Shown: positions 9,967 through 19,933, counted from the first letter of the stretch. The stretch: DNA of 64,000 nt from Candidatus Symbiobacter mobilis CR (GCF_000477435.1 NC_022576.1:2418001-2482000), one strand, 5' to 3'. The notes: a model not told the origin generated them from the sequence alone. Program-made: numbers and translations.

Positions 9967-10017
9967 AACGGCCATGACTTTGCGCAGATGCCCCGAATCA
10001 GGCAAGTCATGGCCGTT
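9967..10017. repeat. Stem-loop of a dispersed repeat (14-bp arms)
   Basis: AACGGCCATGACTT (9967-9980) is perfectly complementary to AAGTCATGGCCGTT (10004-10017), leaving a 23-base loop. The right arm continues into a sequence found again at 11189-11246 and, inverted, at 47650-47722. It lies between lexA and the asparaginase gene. There is no T-run, so it is not an obvious intrinsic terminator. Confidence 0.75.
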
Positions 10018-10070
10018 TTCCTTACCCCCAACCCCTCTCCCGTCTGCGGGCAAGGGAGTTTCGAGAAACC

Positions 10071-11066
10071 ATGCAGAAAGCCATGCAGAACCATGTACGA
10101 AACCTCGTAGTACTCGGAACGGGGGGAACGATTGCTGGCTCCCAGCCCGACCCCCGTCTCGCCGCCGAATACGACAGCGCACGCCATGGCATCGATACGC
10201 TCGTTGCTGCCTTACCCGCACTGCCTGCCGGGTTTGCGTTGCGTACCGAACAGGTGGCGAACATCGACAGCAAAGACTTGGACTTTTGCCTTTGGGCCAA
10301 GCTGTACGAGCGCATCGTCGACCACCTGCGCCGCGCTGAGGTTGCCGGGGTCGTCGTGACACATGGCACGGACACGCTCGAAGAAACAGCCTACTTTCTG
10401 CACGCGGCCTTGCCTGGTTCGCTGACCTCGCAGAAGCCTGTCGTGCTCACGGGCGCGATGCGTGCGCTCGACGCCTTGGGCAGCGATGGCCCAGCCAATC
10501 TGTACGATGCCTTCACCCTCGCTGCTACCGCAGGGGCGCACGGGGTGATGGTGGCGTGTGCCGGGGCAGTACACGCGGCTGTGGAAGTGCGCAAGACGCA
10601 CACGTACCGGCTCGACGCTTTTTCTAGCGGCGATGCAGGCCCACTCGGGTATCTGGAAAACGGCAGACTGCGTGCGTTGCGCCCCTGGCCCGCAGCGCCT
10701 GCCACCCAGCCACGAGAAGCACTGGATCGTGCAATCCGTGCGAACGCATGGCCTCGGGTCGAGATCGTGATGGGCTATGCAGGGGGAAGCGCCGCCGTGA
10801 TCGATGCCTTGCTACGCAATAGTGGTGGCGACACGCCCCCATTGCGTGGCATCGTCGTCGCTGCGACGGGCAACGGCACGCTGCACCATGCGATGGAAGC
10901 CGCATTGCGCCGCGCCTGCGATGCTGGAGTGCGGGTGGTGCTTACCAGCCGCTGCGGCCCCATCGTTCCCCATGCCGGAATGGCCTTTTCCCATGCAGAC
11001 AGCCTGACTGCCGTGCAAGCCCGCGTGGCAATGATGCTGGATTGCATGGCGCACGATGCACGGTGA
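10071..11066 (+). CDS. L-asparaginase (AnsA/AnsB family)
   Basis: A 331-residue amidohydrolase converting asparagine to aspartate and ammonia. The first threonine motif is VLGTGGTIAGS and the second catalytic motif is VVVTHGTDTLEETAYFLH. PVVLTGAMRALDALGSDGPAN and the lysine in VRKTHTYRLDAF complete the active site. No signal peptide is present, so a cytoplasmic enzyme is likely. The start could be the second Met four codons later. It is bracketed by two direct copies of a dispersed repeat (9991-10050 and 11189-11246). Confidence 0.92.
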   Translation: MQKAMQNHVRNLVVLGTGGTIAGSQPDPRLAAEYDSARHGIDTLVAALPALPAGFALRTEQVANIDSKDLDFCLWAKLYERIVDHLRRAEVAGVVVTHGTDTLEETAYFLHAALPGSLTSQKPVVLTGAMRALDALGSDGPANLYDAFTLAATAGAHGVMVACAGAVHAAVEVRKTHTYRLDAFSSGDAGPLGYLENGRLRALRPWPAAPATQPREALDRAIRANAWPRVEIVMGYAGGSAAVIDALLRNSGGDTPPLRGIVVAATGNGTLHHAMEAALRRACDAGVRVVLTSRCGPIVPHAGMAFSHADSLTAVQARVAMMLDCMAHDAR

Positions 11067-11188
11067 CAAGGCGGAAACGGCCAGCACACCATCCAGAACC
11101 GGCCTTCAGGCCCGGGCTACGGCGCACCGCCCTTGCAGGGCGGGGTCTTCAACCGGTATTTGTGTGTCGATGACTGGGTGCCGAAGCC

Positions 11189-11246
11189 CTGAATCCGGGA
11201 AGTCATGGCCGTTTCCCGTGCCACCAACCCCTTTCCCGTCTGCGGA
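11189..11246 (+). repeat. Dispersed repeat copy downstream of asparaginase gene
   Basis: The segment GAATCCGGGAAGTCATGGCC and its following CCAACCCCTTTCCCGTCTGCGG match 9995-10046 with few changes, in the same orientation. The two copies therefore flank the asparaginase gene. A third copy in reverse orientation lies at 47650-47722. Confidence 0.7.
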
Positions 11247-11249
11247 GGT

Positions 11250-12071
<822 letters not shown>

Positions 12072-12089
12072 CTATCGCGGAACGGCAGC

Positions 12090-12165
12090 GCGGTTGTAGC
12101 TCAGTGGATAGAGTATCGGCCTCCGAAGCCGAGGGTCGTGGGTTCGATCCCCTCCAACCGCGCCA
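12090..12165 (+). tRNA. tRNA-Arg (anticodon CCG)
   Basis: A 76-base cloverleaf. The acceptor GCGGTTG pairs with CAACCGC, with discriminator G and an encoded CCA end. The D-arm is GCTCAGTGGATAGAGT, the anticodon stem-loop TCGGC-CTCCGAA-GCCGA gives anticodon CCG, and the T-loop is GGTTCGATCC. It marks the boundary between conserved genes and the CRISPR-Cas and accessory region. No duplicate of its 3' end was seen further downstream. Confidence 0.96.
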
Positions 12166-12248
12166 GATTTCCCCCAGCACGTTGCCCCCGTTCGCACCCC
12201 AGTTGGCTCCATCTGGTTGCTGTGCTCTCCGCAACGTTTGAGGTGTGT

Positions 12249-15200
12249 TCACCCCCGCTGCTTCGTGAACCCCAGCACCGGGTGGAAGCGCCATCCTTGG
12301 GCGTTTTGGGGCAGCGTCACGGTGCCGAAGCGGCGTGCGCAGTCGGCCAGGGTCATGTCCATGTCGGCGGCCAGTTCGGTCAGCGCGGCCATGTAGTCGG
12401 TCTGGCCCCAGGGGGCGATACGCGGGCCTTGCACCTGTTCGTCGGGAATTCGTTTGTTGAGTGAACGGTCCAGGTAGAGGATGTGGTATTCGCCTGGATG
12501 CCCGCCAGTTTTGGCCAGCAGCATTTGCAGTGCGTAATCGTCGCCCTCGTCGTTGGGCATCAACACCAAGTCCACCCTGGGGATGGTGTCCTGCCGAAAC
12601 GGCTGCTGTTGGGGCAACGCGGCTGTCAGCAAGGCATCTGCCGCTGGCAAGTGCCACCAACTCGCGGCGTTCAGTGGTGGCGCAGAAGCGCGCCCCCTTT
12701 GCGCCACGCCGTTTGGGGCGGTCGGTGGTAAAGGCAACATGGTGGCTTGCATCCGGGCATGTTCCAAATCCACCCAGTGGGTAGCGGCTTGCAGCGCGTC
12801 GCGGGCCTGGATGCGGGGGCGGGAATCCACCGCCGCGTACTCTTCGGGCCGAAGCAGGTCGATCAGGTTGTGGCTGTGCAGCGGGTGGCTGGCGCTTTCG
12901 AAACCGGGGTGACAAAACGCAGGCTCGCCGGGGTGTTGAAAGTGCCGCAAATTGGTGACGAACACGCGCAGGTTCGGCTGGGTGCATTCGTCAGGCCGAT
13001 GGCGGCGCACCCGGCCTGCCAATTGGATAAGCGAGCGCATCGACGAAGGCTCGACCACTGCCCAGTCGTAGTCGTGGTCGCGGCCCACCTCGGTCACGGG
13101 TGAACCCAAGACGATGAACAAGTGGTCTGCCTCGTCGGGGTATGCGTCAATACGCTGGCGAATGTCTGGCAGGCTGAACACGGCATCGGGCGAGCGGCGG
13201 TTGAGCGCGTGGTCCAACTGCTGTTCGATGTCCGAGCGGATCAGCAGCGGAAACTGCGAGTGGTACACGCACAGATGGATGCGCTGCCCCTCGGGAACAC
13301 CAACGCTGTACAGGGCGAGGGCCACATCCACCAGCGGTTCGATGTTGGCCATGCGCACCAGCCCAAAGCTAATGCGCTTGCCGCTGTGCGGGTCGAGGCT
13401 GTGGTGGGCTGCATGCAGTTTTTGCGCCCATTGCAGGGCCTCGCGGGCGAAATACGCGGGGTGGTCGCTGCACTTGCGTTGTCCCAACTCCAACAGCGCG
13501 AACTTGGCCCGGCGGCACACCACGGCCTCGGCCAAACGTTGCACCCGTTCCCTGGCAAAAGTCTGGTGGGCCTGGGTGTATGCGGGCAAATCGGTGCAAT
13601 CGGCATGTTGCTGCCGGTATTCGTCCACCCACAGGCAGCACACCTCGGGGCTGGGCGTGGCATCGCCCGGCCGCTCGCCCCGGTTGCGGGCGAATTGCAC
13701 GCGGCCTTGGCGGTAGGCCTCGAACAGGCCCTGTACCAGTGCGGGGGGCAAGGTGGCGGAAGACAGCAGCACCCGGGCACCCAGCAACCCGGCCCAATGC
13801 ACCAGCCGGGTCAATGCAGGCAAGTCGGCAATGTCAAAGTCGTCCGGCTCATCCAGCACAAGGTCCCCGCTCATCAGCCGCAGCATGGGCGCAATCTGCC
13901 GGCCCCCGCGCTGGCTTTCGGTGGCGGGGGTGAGGTGGTCGATGGTGCAGACCAGCAGCGGTGCCACCAATAGTTTGGCGGTGTGCGGGTCGTGCAGCAC
14001 CCGCTGCAACACGGGGTGGGCTTCGTGATTGCCCTCAAACACCACATGGCCATCTTCTTCTACCAGCGCCTGGGTGGAGGCGGAACCGGTCTGCTCGGCC
14101 ATGCGCTCATGATGCTCGAACAGCGCCCGGCTGGCACTGCCACCCACGCGAATGGCCAGCTCGTCATCGGCCAGGCCCAACAGGTCGCGAAAAGCCCGCC
14201 CGGTTTGCAGCGTGAGGGTGCGCAGCCCCATGGCAAACGCGCAGCGCATACCTTGTGCGGGGTCGGCCAGCGCGTACATGACGCGGGCATTGGCCAGGGT
14301 TTTGCCGCAACCGGTGGAGGCCATGTTGACGATGAACGCGCCGTGTTGCGCACTGCGTCCGCGCACGCTGGCGGCCAAATCGGCGGCTTTGTCTTGCCAA
14401 CGGAAGCGTTCGTCCTTGGCACGTTTTTTGAGTGGCTTGCACTCGCCCAGGTGCGGCAAATGGGTGTCGAACCGGGGTAGGGCATGGGTAACGATGGCAC
14501 TGTGCCGCGCCACGCCAACCAGGTGTTCATCCAGCGTCTGGTTGAGGTGATGGGGATTGCTGTGCCCGTTGTGATGTTCGGGAACGCTGGCGTGCGTGTT
14601 GGCAAACAGTGGGTAGTCTGTCTGCCCGGACACCCGGCTGGCCACGGGCTGGCCTGTGCGTTGATCCACACCCAGGCTGGAGTAGTGATGGTCGGCCAGC
14701 ATCAGGCTCAGGCGGGCGATATGCATCACATACGGGTTGCCCAACCACTGGCCTTTGCCCGGTTGGGCATGCAAGCCCAGCAGGCGCTGGGCGAGCTTGG
14801 ATGCCTGTTTGCGCCATGCATCGGTAGTGACGGGCAGGCCGTGTGCAGCAAAGTCCCAGTACAGCGGCAGGCGATGGTCGGGGTCGCCGCCGTCGGTGCG
14901 CTCGTTCCAGCCTGCGTCGATTTGGCGCAATACCTGGTGCAAGCTGGCAGTGGTGATGGGTTTGCCTGTCGGCACCGTCGGCAGGCGGTGGTGCGTCAAC
15001 ACCAACCAGCCAATGGCCTCGGCCAGTGGTGCATGGGCTAGGCGCACAAAGGGCGGCTGTACGTTCGCATCCATACCGTCACGCTGCAACCGTGCCTGCC
15101 AACTGGCATCGTCGGCGGGCGTGGGGTTGGCCAGCCGGGCCAGCCAGGTGGCGTCGTCGTCGGTACCCACAAAAGCCTCGAACAGCCGCAGTGACACCCA

Positions 15201-15647
15201 TTCGTGCCGGTACTGATTGCGCTCGGTCAAGGTACCGCGCAACCGCATCTGGAAAGCGCGGCTGGCTTTGCCCAGGTCATGCAGCAAAGCGGCCAACCCG
15301 GCCAGCAGATGGATGTCCTCGCCGGTGTGCCAGTCGTTTTCGTCGTTGGCGTGCAGGATGTTGCGTTCCGTGGTGTTGGTGGGCACAGCGCCCAGTGGGT
15401 TGAAACGGCTGCGGTCACCCACCACCCACAGCAGTTCGCTGTGGTCCAGCCCGCGTATCCAGTGGCAGGCTACGGCGGTGTTTTTGCGGGCGCTTTGGCG
15501 CAGCAGGCGGCGCAGGGTATCCAGGCCGTCGCGGGTGATGGGGGTTTGCCAGGTGCGTTCGCCCCGGCGCTCGGCAAACTGGTCCAGGATGCGCCGGGTT
15601 TGGGTCAGTGCTTTGTGGTCACACTCTGAAATCAAAAGCACATTCAT
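12249..15647 (-). CDS. cas3: CRISPR-associated Cas2-Cas3 fusion, subtype I-F
   Basis: About 1132 residues from the Met beginning MNVLLISECDHK; upstream is a good ribosome site (CAGGAG). The first ~80 residues are a Cas2-like domain, as in I-F. An HD nuclease motif LAALLHDLGKASRAFQ follows near residue 115. The helicase has Walker A MASTGCGKTLANARVMYAL, DEAD-type box LVLDEPDDFD and motif III LLSSATLPPALVQ. The protein degrades DNA bound by the Csy complex and would also partner Cas1 in spacer acquisition. cas1, which should precede it, is missing. It lies 4.3 kb from csy4, separated by a PIN/antitoxin pair, IS remnants and the array. Confidence 0.93.
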   Translation of the reverse strand: MNVLLISECDHKALTQTRRILDQFAERRGERTWQTPITRDGLDTLRRLLRQSARKNTAVACHWIRGLDHSELLWVVGDRSRFNPLGAVPTNTTERNILHANDENDWHTGEDIHLLAGLAALLHDLGKASRAFQMRLRGTLTERNQYRHEWVSLRLFEAFVGTDDDATWLARLANPTPADDASWQARLQRDGMDANVQPPFVRLAHAPLAEAIGWLVLTHHRLPTVPTGKPITTASLHQVLRQIDAGWNERTDGGDPDHRLPLYWDFAAHGLPVTTDAWRKQASKLAQRLLGLHAQPGKGQWLGNPYVMHIARLSLMLADHHYSSLGVDQRTGQPVASRVSGQTDYPLFANTHASVPEHHNGHSNPHHLNQTLDEHLVGVARHSAIVTHALPRFDTHLPHLGECKPLKKRAKDERFRWQDKAADLAASVRGRSAQHGAFIVNMASTGCGKTLANARVMYALADPAQGMRCAFAMGLRTLTLQTGRAFRDLLGLADDELAIRVGGSASRALFEHHERMAEQTGSASTQALVEEDGHVVFEGNHEAHPVLQRVLHDPHTAKLLVAPLLVCTIDHLTPATESQRGGRQIAPMLRLMSGDLVLDEPDDFDIADLPALTRLVHWAGLLGARVLLSSATLPPALVQGLFEAYRQGRVQFARNRGERPGDATPSPEVCCLWVDEYRQQHADCTDLPAYTQAHQTFARERVQRLAEAVVCRRAKFALLELGQRKCSDHPAYFAREALQWAQKLHAAHHSLDPHSGKRISFGLVRMANIEPLVDVALALYSVGVPEGQRIHLCVYHSQFPLLIRSDIEQQLDHALNRRSPDAVFSLPDIRQRIDAYPDEADHLFIVLGSPVTEVGRDHDYDWAVVEPSSMRSLIQLAGRVRRHRPDECTQPNLRVFVTNLRHFQHPGEPAFCHPGFESASHPLHSHNLIDLLRPEEYAAVDSRPRIQARDALQAATHWVDLEHARMQATMLPLPPTAPNGVAQRGRASAPPLNAASWWHLPAADALLTAALPQQQPFRQDTIPRVDLVLMPNDEGDDYALQMLLAKTGGHPGEYHILYLDRSLNKRIPDEQVQGPRIAPWGQTDYMAALTELAADMDMTLADCARRFGTVTLPQNAQGWRFHPVLGFTKQRG

Positions 15648-15777
15648 TGCACTACTCCTGCGGCCGTGGACGATCAAGCTGGTTTTTCGCCCTGATTGGT
15701 GGCCGGAAAGGCTGCTTCACCTCGTCTGCTTTCCGGGGCCAGTTCCATTTCCGAAACTGGAATCGAATCCGCGTCCG

Positions 15778-16350
15778 TCAGATCGCTACCTTCCACTCCC
15801 GCAACTGGCCGACAGTCTGTGTCAGCCCCTGCTTGAGCAGCGTGTCCAGGTATTCATCAACCGTCTTGGGCGGGTTCTTCAGCGACCGGCGATGGTTGGC
15901 AGCCGCCTCGCAGACTCGGGCTGCATGCAGATCTAGTAGATCGAAGATGAAGTCGTCGGGATGCTGGGCGGCCAGGTTGTAGCGCTTGAGCTGGTCCGGC
16001 GGGAAATCCTTCAGGTTGAAGGTCACGATCAGGCTGGCGCCGCCGTGAATGGCGGCGGCAACCACATGTCGGTCATCGGTGTCCGGCAACTCGACGGACG
16101 GGATCAGATGCTCGAAGCCGGTGACCAGACTGTCGCGGACGTGGGCATTCATCAGCGACCGCGTCCGCTCCAGGTCTTCGGCCTGCAGATCTGGCCGCTG
16201 CTTCAGAACGTTACGCATCCACTCGTCGTGGATCATGTCCGTCCAACGCGCCCGGTACAGATCGGTCAGTGCCAGACGCATCAGCAGGTCGCGTAACGGT
16301 GCCGGATAGAGCACGCACGCGTCGTAGATGACGGTGAAGTTCGAACTCAT
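15778..16350 (-). CDS. PIN-domain ribonuclease, VapC50-like toxin
   Basis: A 190-residue PIN-domain protein. The first acidic residue is in VIYDACVLYPAPLRDLLMRL. Later acidic residues lie in LPDTDDRHVVAAAI and IVTFNLKDFP, the usual PIN pattern. A C-terminal extension (HPDDFIFDLLDLHAARVCEA) is typical of the larger VapC-type toxins paired with excisionase-like antitoxins. Its ATG directly abuts the stop of the upstream antitoxin gene (no spacing), so expression is coupled. It probably cleaves RNA. It sits between cas3 and the IS21 remnant. Confidence 0.85.
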   Translation of the reverse strand: MSSNFTVIYDACVLYPAPLRDLLMRLALTDLYRARWTDMIHDEWMRNVLKQRPDLQAEDLERTRSLMNAHVRDSLVTGFEHLIPSVELPDTDDRHVVAAAIHGGASLIVTFNLKDFPPDQLKRYNLAAQHPDDFIFDLLDLHAARVCEAAANHRRSLKNPPKTVDEYLDTLLKQGLTQTVGQLREWKVAI

Positions 16351-16815
16351 TCATTCGTACCCCATCTTGAGCGCCTGGGCTTGCTCGGTCAGTGCATGGA
16401 GGGCCTTGCTGCGCTCAGCGTCGATCCGCTCCTTGTACGCGATCACGTCTTGGTAGCGGACGCGACGGTGCGTTCCGATTTTGTGAAACGGAATCTCGCC
16501 GTGCTCCAGCAACTGCACAAGGAACGGTCGCGAGACGTTGAGCACGTCTGCTGCGTCCTGGGTCGTCAGTTCGGCGTGGATCGGGATGATGCTGACCGCG
16601 TTGCCCTCACCGATTTCGGTCAGGACGTCCACGAGCAGCCGCAGCGCCGACACCGGGACGCGGACCGGATGGGACGCTCCCCTGTCGTCGAAGATCTCGA
16701 TCTGCTGGGTTTCCGCACGGGTCTGCAGGAATGCGGACAGCGCCCGGCCGCTCTCGCGGGCGATGGCAACTTCTTCGGCCGTCGGCAACGAATGGGTGGG
16801 AGAGAGTGTGGTCAT
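16351..16815 (-). CDS. Antitoxin with excisionase-type DNA-binding domain
   Basis: A 154-residue protein. Residues ~80-130 form a MerR/excisionase-like helix-turn-helix (ELTTQDAADVLNVSRPFLVQLLEHG, then IPFHKIGTHRRVRYQDVIAYK). The N-terminal part probably contacts the toxin. It is the first gene of a two-gene toxin-antitoxin operon with the PIN protein. By analogy with VapB50-type antitoxins it should repress its own promoter in 16816-16898. Confidence 0.83.
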   Translation of the reverse strand: MTTLSPTHSLPTAEEVAIARESGRALSAFLQTRAETQQIEIFDDRGASHPVRVPVSALRLLVDVLTEIGEGNAVSIIPIHAELTTQDAADVLNVSRPFLVQLLEHGEIPFHKIGTHRRVRYQDVIAYKERIDAERSKALHALTEQAQALKMGYE

Positions 16816-16898
16816 GGCAGCCTCCTGGAAGCTTCAAACAGCATCATGGGGGGAGTATATAAACGAAACAAACGAATATTCGCAATATCCGAAACAGG

Positions 16899-17403
16899 TG
16901 AGTATTCCGGTCCAACGTGACCGGCGCTCGGCTGCGTATTTCACGCGAACGTGACCGCGATTTCACGGTGAATGCGGCCGTAGTCGGGCTGGGCGTAGCT
17001 GTCGTTGGGGCGCGGGTAGGCCAACAGCCGCCGTTCCAACGTGGTTTCGTCCGTCAGGGAGATGGGGAGACGGCATTCCAGTCCAGAGCGGCGGCCATTG
17101 CCAACCCCACGTATTGGGTGACTGCCCCTTGGGAAATGCCCAAAGCATGGGCAATTTGTTGGTGGGACTTTCCATCTTCGAATTTGAGACGCAAGGCATC
17201 TTTGAGTTTGCGCACAGTGATCCGTAAATGATCCGTAAAGCAGGCATCGGTAACTCCTTGCAAAACGCTCGAAGCTACCTAGCCCGTAGGTTTCGTTATG
17301 CGCAACACCGCTCCGATGGCGTATACCGCCGTGCCGACTTCTATGACCGCTTGTATCGGTCACGTTCGCCAGAATCACCGGTCACGTTGGACCGGAATAC
17401 TCA
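16899..17403 (-). mobile_element. Internally deleted IS21-family remnant (about 505 bp)
   Basis: Both ends carry the same 26-base inverted repeat starting TGAGTATTCCGGTCCAACGT. A second internal box GCGAACGTGACCG occurs near each end, as is usual for IS21 multiple terminal repeats. Inside is only the N-terminal part of an IstA-like transposase, frameshifted. Full IS21 elements are 2 kb or longer, so most of istA and all of istB are gone. No clear target duplication is seen. The right end is 18 bases from the leader-distal end of the CRISPR array. Confidence 0.75.
16941..17263 (-). pseudogene. IstA-like transposase N-terminal fragment (frameshifted)
   Basis: One frame (17263 to ~17054) reads ITVRKLKDALRLKFEDGKS then HQQIAHALGISQGAVTQY, an IS21 IstA-type helix-turn-helix. 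The continuation TDETTLERRLLAYPRP and YAQPDYGRIHREI is in another frame down to 16941. IstA proteins are about 400-500 residues, and only the first ~110 survive here. It is non-functional. Confidence 0.75.
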
Positions 17404-17548
17404 ACTTGGAAGCATTCATGTTTTCTAAGCTGCCTATTCGGCAGTGAAAGTGGCTTGGCTGGCCAGTTTGTACAACTGCTTTTTCTAAGCTGCCTATTCG
17501 GCAGTGCAGGCCGCGTTGCAATGGAGCGCGAACCGGTATGATTTCTAA

Positions 17549-18458
17549 GAGCCTATTTCGGTAGGCAATATGCCCTTAAAGTGATTAGGGCGCAAGTGAT
17601 GTGCAACATGGCGATATACGTTTCAGGAAGTTTTTCCCAACGAACCAGAATTCGGCGAAAGCGATTCATCCAGCTATGTGTACGTTCTACTACCCAGCGC
17701 CGTGCCTTGAAACCAGCTTCTTGCTTTATAGATTTAGCTTCTTCGCCTCTGGAGCGAATGTGAGCCGTAAAGCCAAATTCTTTGACGATCTCTCTTACTT
17801 CATCATAATCGTATCCTTTGTCCAAGCAGATGCCTTGTGGTTTTGTATCCGTCGGGTCTGGTCGTTTTGCTTTGATGTCTTCCAGCGTACTCCTGACCAA
17901 CTTCATGTCGTGCCGATTCGCACCGTCGATGGCGACGGCAAGCGGTATGCCTGCACCATCGGTAAGCACACTGCGCTTGACACCTTGCTTGCCTCGATCT
18001 GTTGGGTTGGCCCCAGTTGTTTGCTGACCTGCTAGGGGCGCTTTGGTTAACGCTCCATCCATGGATGTCCATGCCCAATCAATGCCTTGGGATTTGTCGT
18101 ATTCGACCAATTGTTGTATCCAAAGGGCTGAAAATACACCTGCTTTCGTCCATTCGCGAAAGCGTCGATAGGCAGAACTGCACGAGCAAATTCCCGTCAT
18201 GTTTAAGGCGTTCCACTGGCAGCCAGTTCGCAATACGAAAAGAATTGCGTTCATTGCGCTGCGATCAGATACACGCGGATTATGGCAACCAAGGGGATGT
18301 TTTTTGGGTTCAGGGAGCGATGATTTTATTATTCCCCAGAGTGCATCATGCAATCTCCACCCATCATCATGAAATATCAGGCCCATAATTTTCCTCATCT
18401 GGGTTATTGCGACTGTGATGATTAATATTATATATCATTAGCCTACTGAAATAGGCTC
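17549..18458 (-). mobile_element. IS5-family insertion sequence (IS1031-like, 910 bp) inside a CRISPR repeat
   Basis: The ends are 18-bp inverted repeats GAGCCTATTTCGGTAGGC and GAGCCTATTTCAGTAGGC. A 3-bp target duplication TAA (17546-17548 and 18459-18461) lies exactly at the TTTCTAAGC part of a repeat. The TNA target and size fit the IS1031 group of IS5. The single transposase gene appears intact, so the element may be recent. Confidence 0.92.
17553..18398 (-). CDS. IS5-family DDE transposase
   Basis: A 281-residue transposase. The catalytic triad is visible as D in WTSMDGALTKAP, D in ICLDKGYDYDEV and E in RRWVVERTHSWMNRFRRI; the last segment also shows the Y(2)R(3)E(6)K-like signature. The reading frame is uninterrupted and its stop lies within the terminal inverted repeat. 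It is encoded on the same strand as the surrounding cas genes. Confidence 0.93.
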   Translation of the reverse strand: MRKIMGLIFHDDGWRLHDALWGIIKSSLPEPKKHPLGCHNPRVSDRSAMNAILFVLRTGCQWNALNMTGICSCSSAYRRFREWTKAGVFSALWIQQLVEYDKSQGIDWAWTSMDGALTKAPLAGQQTTGANPTDRGKQGVKRSVLTDGAGIPLAVAIDGANRHDMKLVRSTLEDIKAKRPDPTDTKPQGICLDKGYDYDEVREIVKEFGFTAHIRSRGEEAKSIKQEAGFKARRWVVERTHSWMNRFRRILVRWEKLPETYIAMLHITCALITLRAYCLPK

Positions 18459-19804
18459 TAAGCTGCCTATTCGGCAGTGAAGTCGATCACGCCCTCGGCG
18501 GATTGCTCTGGTGTTTTCTAAGCTGCCTATTCGGCAGTGAAGTTTTTGGAAGCCGCATAGTCGCGGCACTTTTTTTTCTAAGCTGCCTATTCGGCAGTGA
18601 AGTTGTTTGAGCCTGCCATCACGCCATGCGGACATTTCTAAGCTGCCTATTCGGCAGTGAAGGACTTCCCCGCGTGCGCGACGGAGGATCCAACAGTTTC
18701 TAAGCTGCCTATTCGGCAGTGAAGTCTGCTACGTGCAGTGCGTCATCCCCTCTAGCTTTCTAAGCTGCCTATTCGGCAGTGAAGTTCTCATCGCGTGCGC
18801 AGGGCTGCTGCTATGGTTTCTAAGCTGCCTATTCGGCAGTGAAGCCGGAATGGACGGTTCGCGGCCTCACTTCAGCTTTCTAAGCTGCCTATTCGGCAGT
18901 GAAGCGGTAGTGTTCGAGATTGACGTTTGGGCGGTTTTTCTAAGCTGCCTATTCGGCAGTGAAGCGCATGGTAGTCCCAGACGAGCTAGAGATCGATTTC
19001 TAAGCTGCCTATTCGGCAGTGAAGGATGACTCCGACCTCCCAATCACGATCGTTCATTTCTAAGCTGCCTATTCGGCAGTGAAGGTCTGCAATGCCGATT
19101 CGGTATCCTGGGAATATTTCTAAGCTGCCTATTCGGCAGTGAAGGCATCCTCGGCGTTAGCCGCACGTTCCCGGCTTTTCTAAGCTGCCTATTCGGCAGT
19201 GAAGCAGTACGAGCGTGCTTTGTTGTGCGCCTGGGCTTTCTAAGCTACCTATTCGGCAGTGAAGGAAGTAGATAGATATCCATGGGAGGTTGGCCATTTC
19301 TAAGCTGCCTATTCGGCAGTGAAGGCGCGCTTCAAACAGGAACCGGTTACGCTCTTTTTCTAAGCTGCCTATTCGGCAGTGAAGTGGCGCGGGTAGGGGC
19401 GCTGCGTAGTTTGCTGTTTCTAAGCTGCCTATTCGGCAGTGAAGTTTATGGCGCGGACTCCGCATCTCGGCTTGTTTTTCTAAGCTGCCTATTCGGCAGT
19501 GAAGTCGATGCCAATTCAGTATGTGATTTGTGATGATTTCTAAGCTGCCTATTCGGCAGTGAAGAATTCTGGCCATTGTGTGTTGTTTTTGCAAATTTTC
19601 TAAGCTGCCTATTCGGCAGTGAAGTGACTCGTCGCGCCTATCTTTTTGCTTTTTCATTTCTAAGCTGCCTATTCGGCAGTGAAGATTGACATGCCAGCCG
19701 TAACGCTTGCTGAATTTTTCTAAGCTGCCTATTCGGCAGTGAAGGGATGTTGTTACCTTCCACGGCCTTGCCCGTTTTTCTAAGCTGCCTATTCGGCAGT
19801 GAAG

Positions 19805-19933
19805 TAGACCCATTCAGCACCAAGTGATTGTCAGCAAAAGAGATACCGGCAAAAAACCGGTGATCACCCTTTTTGTTGCCTGCTCTGCAGAACTTTGATT
19901 TTCAAAGAACTTTTTGCGCCATCCCAAAAAGGG
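19805..19933 (-). promoter_or_regulatory. Probable CRISPR leader
   Basis: 129 bases between csy4 and the first, best-conserved repeats. The segment is relatively AT-rich and has no ORF. Its position next to the intact repeat end and opposite the degenerate end identifies it as the leader by convention. It includes the short palindrome ACCGGCAAAAAACCGGT. No promoter could be assigned with certainty. Confidence 0.6.

Larger units (their letters stand above)
17422..19804 (-). CRISPR. Type I-F CRISPR array, 25 repeats, interrupted by an IS
   Basis: 28-bp repeats at 60-bp periodicity. On the minus strand each reads CTTCACTGCCGAAT then AGGCAGCTTAGAAA, with the 5-bp hairpin CTGCC/GGCAG and 3' handle CTTAGAAA of subtype I-F. 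Repeat starts (plus coordinates) are 17422, 17482, a split repeat 17542-17548 + 18459-18482, 18515, 18575, 18635, 18697, then every 60 bases to 19777. Spacers are 32 bp except one of 34 bp (18663-18696). The two repeats at 17422 and 17482 have altered ends, so this end is leader-distal. The 19237 repeat has one change in the stem region. Transcription is from csy4 towards cas3. Confidence 0.98.

Noticed and set aside
18438..19813. ORFs running through the CRISPR array with repeated LHCRIGSLE or FLSCLFGSE motifs
   Set aside because: They arise because the 60-base repeat-spacer period is a multiple of three; they are translations of CRISPR repeats.
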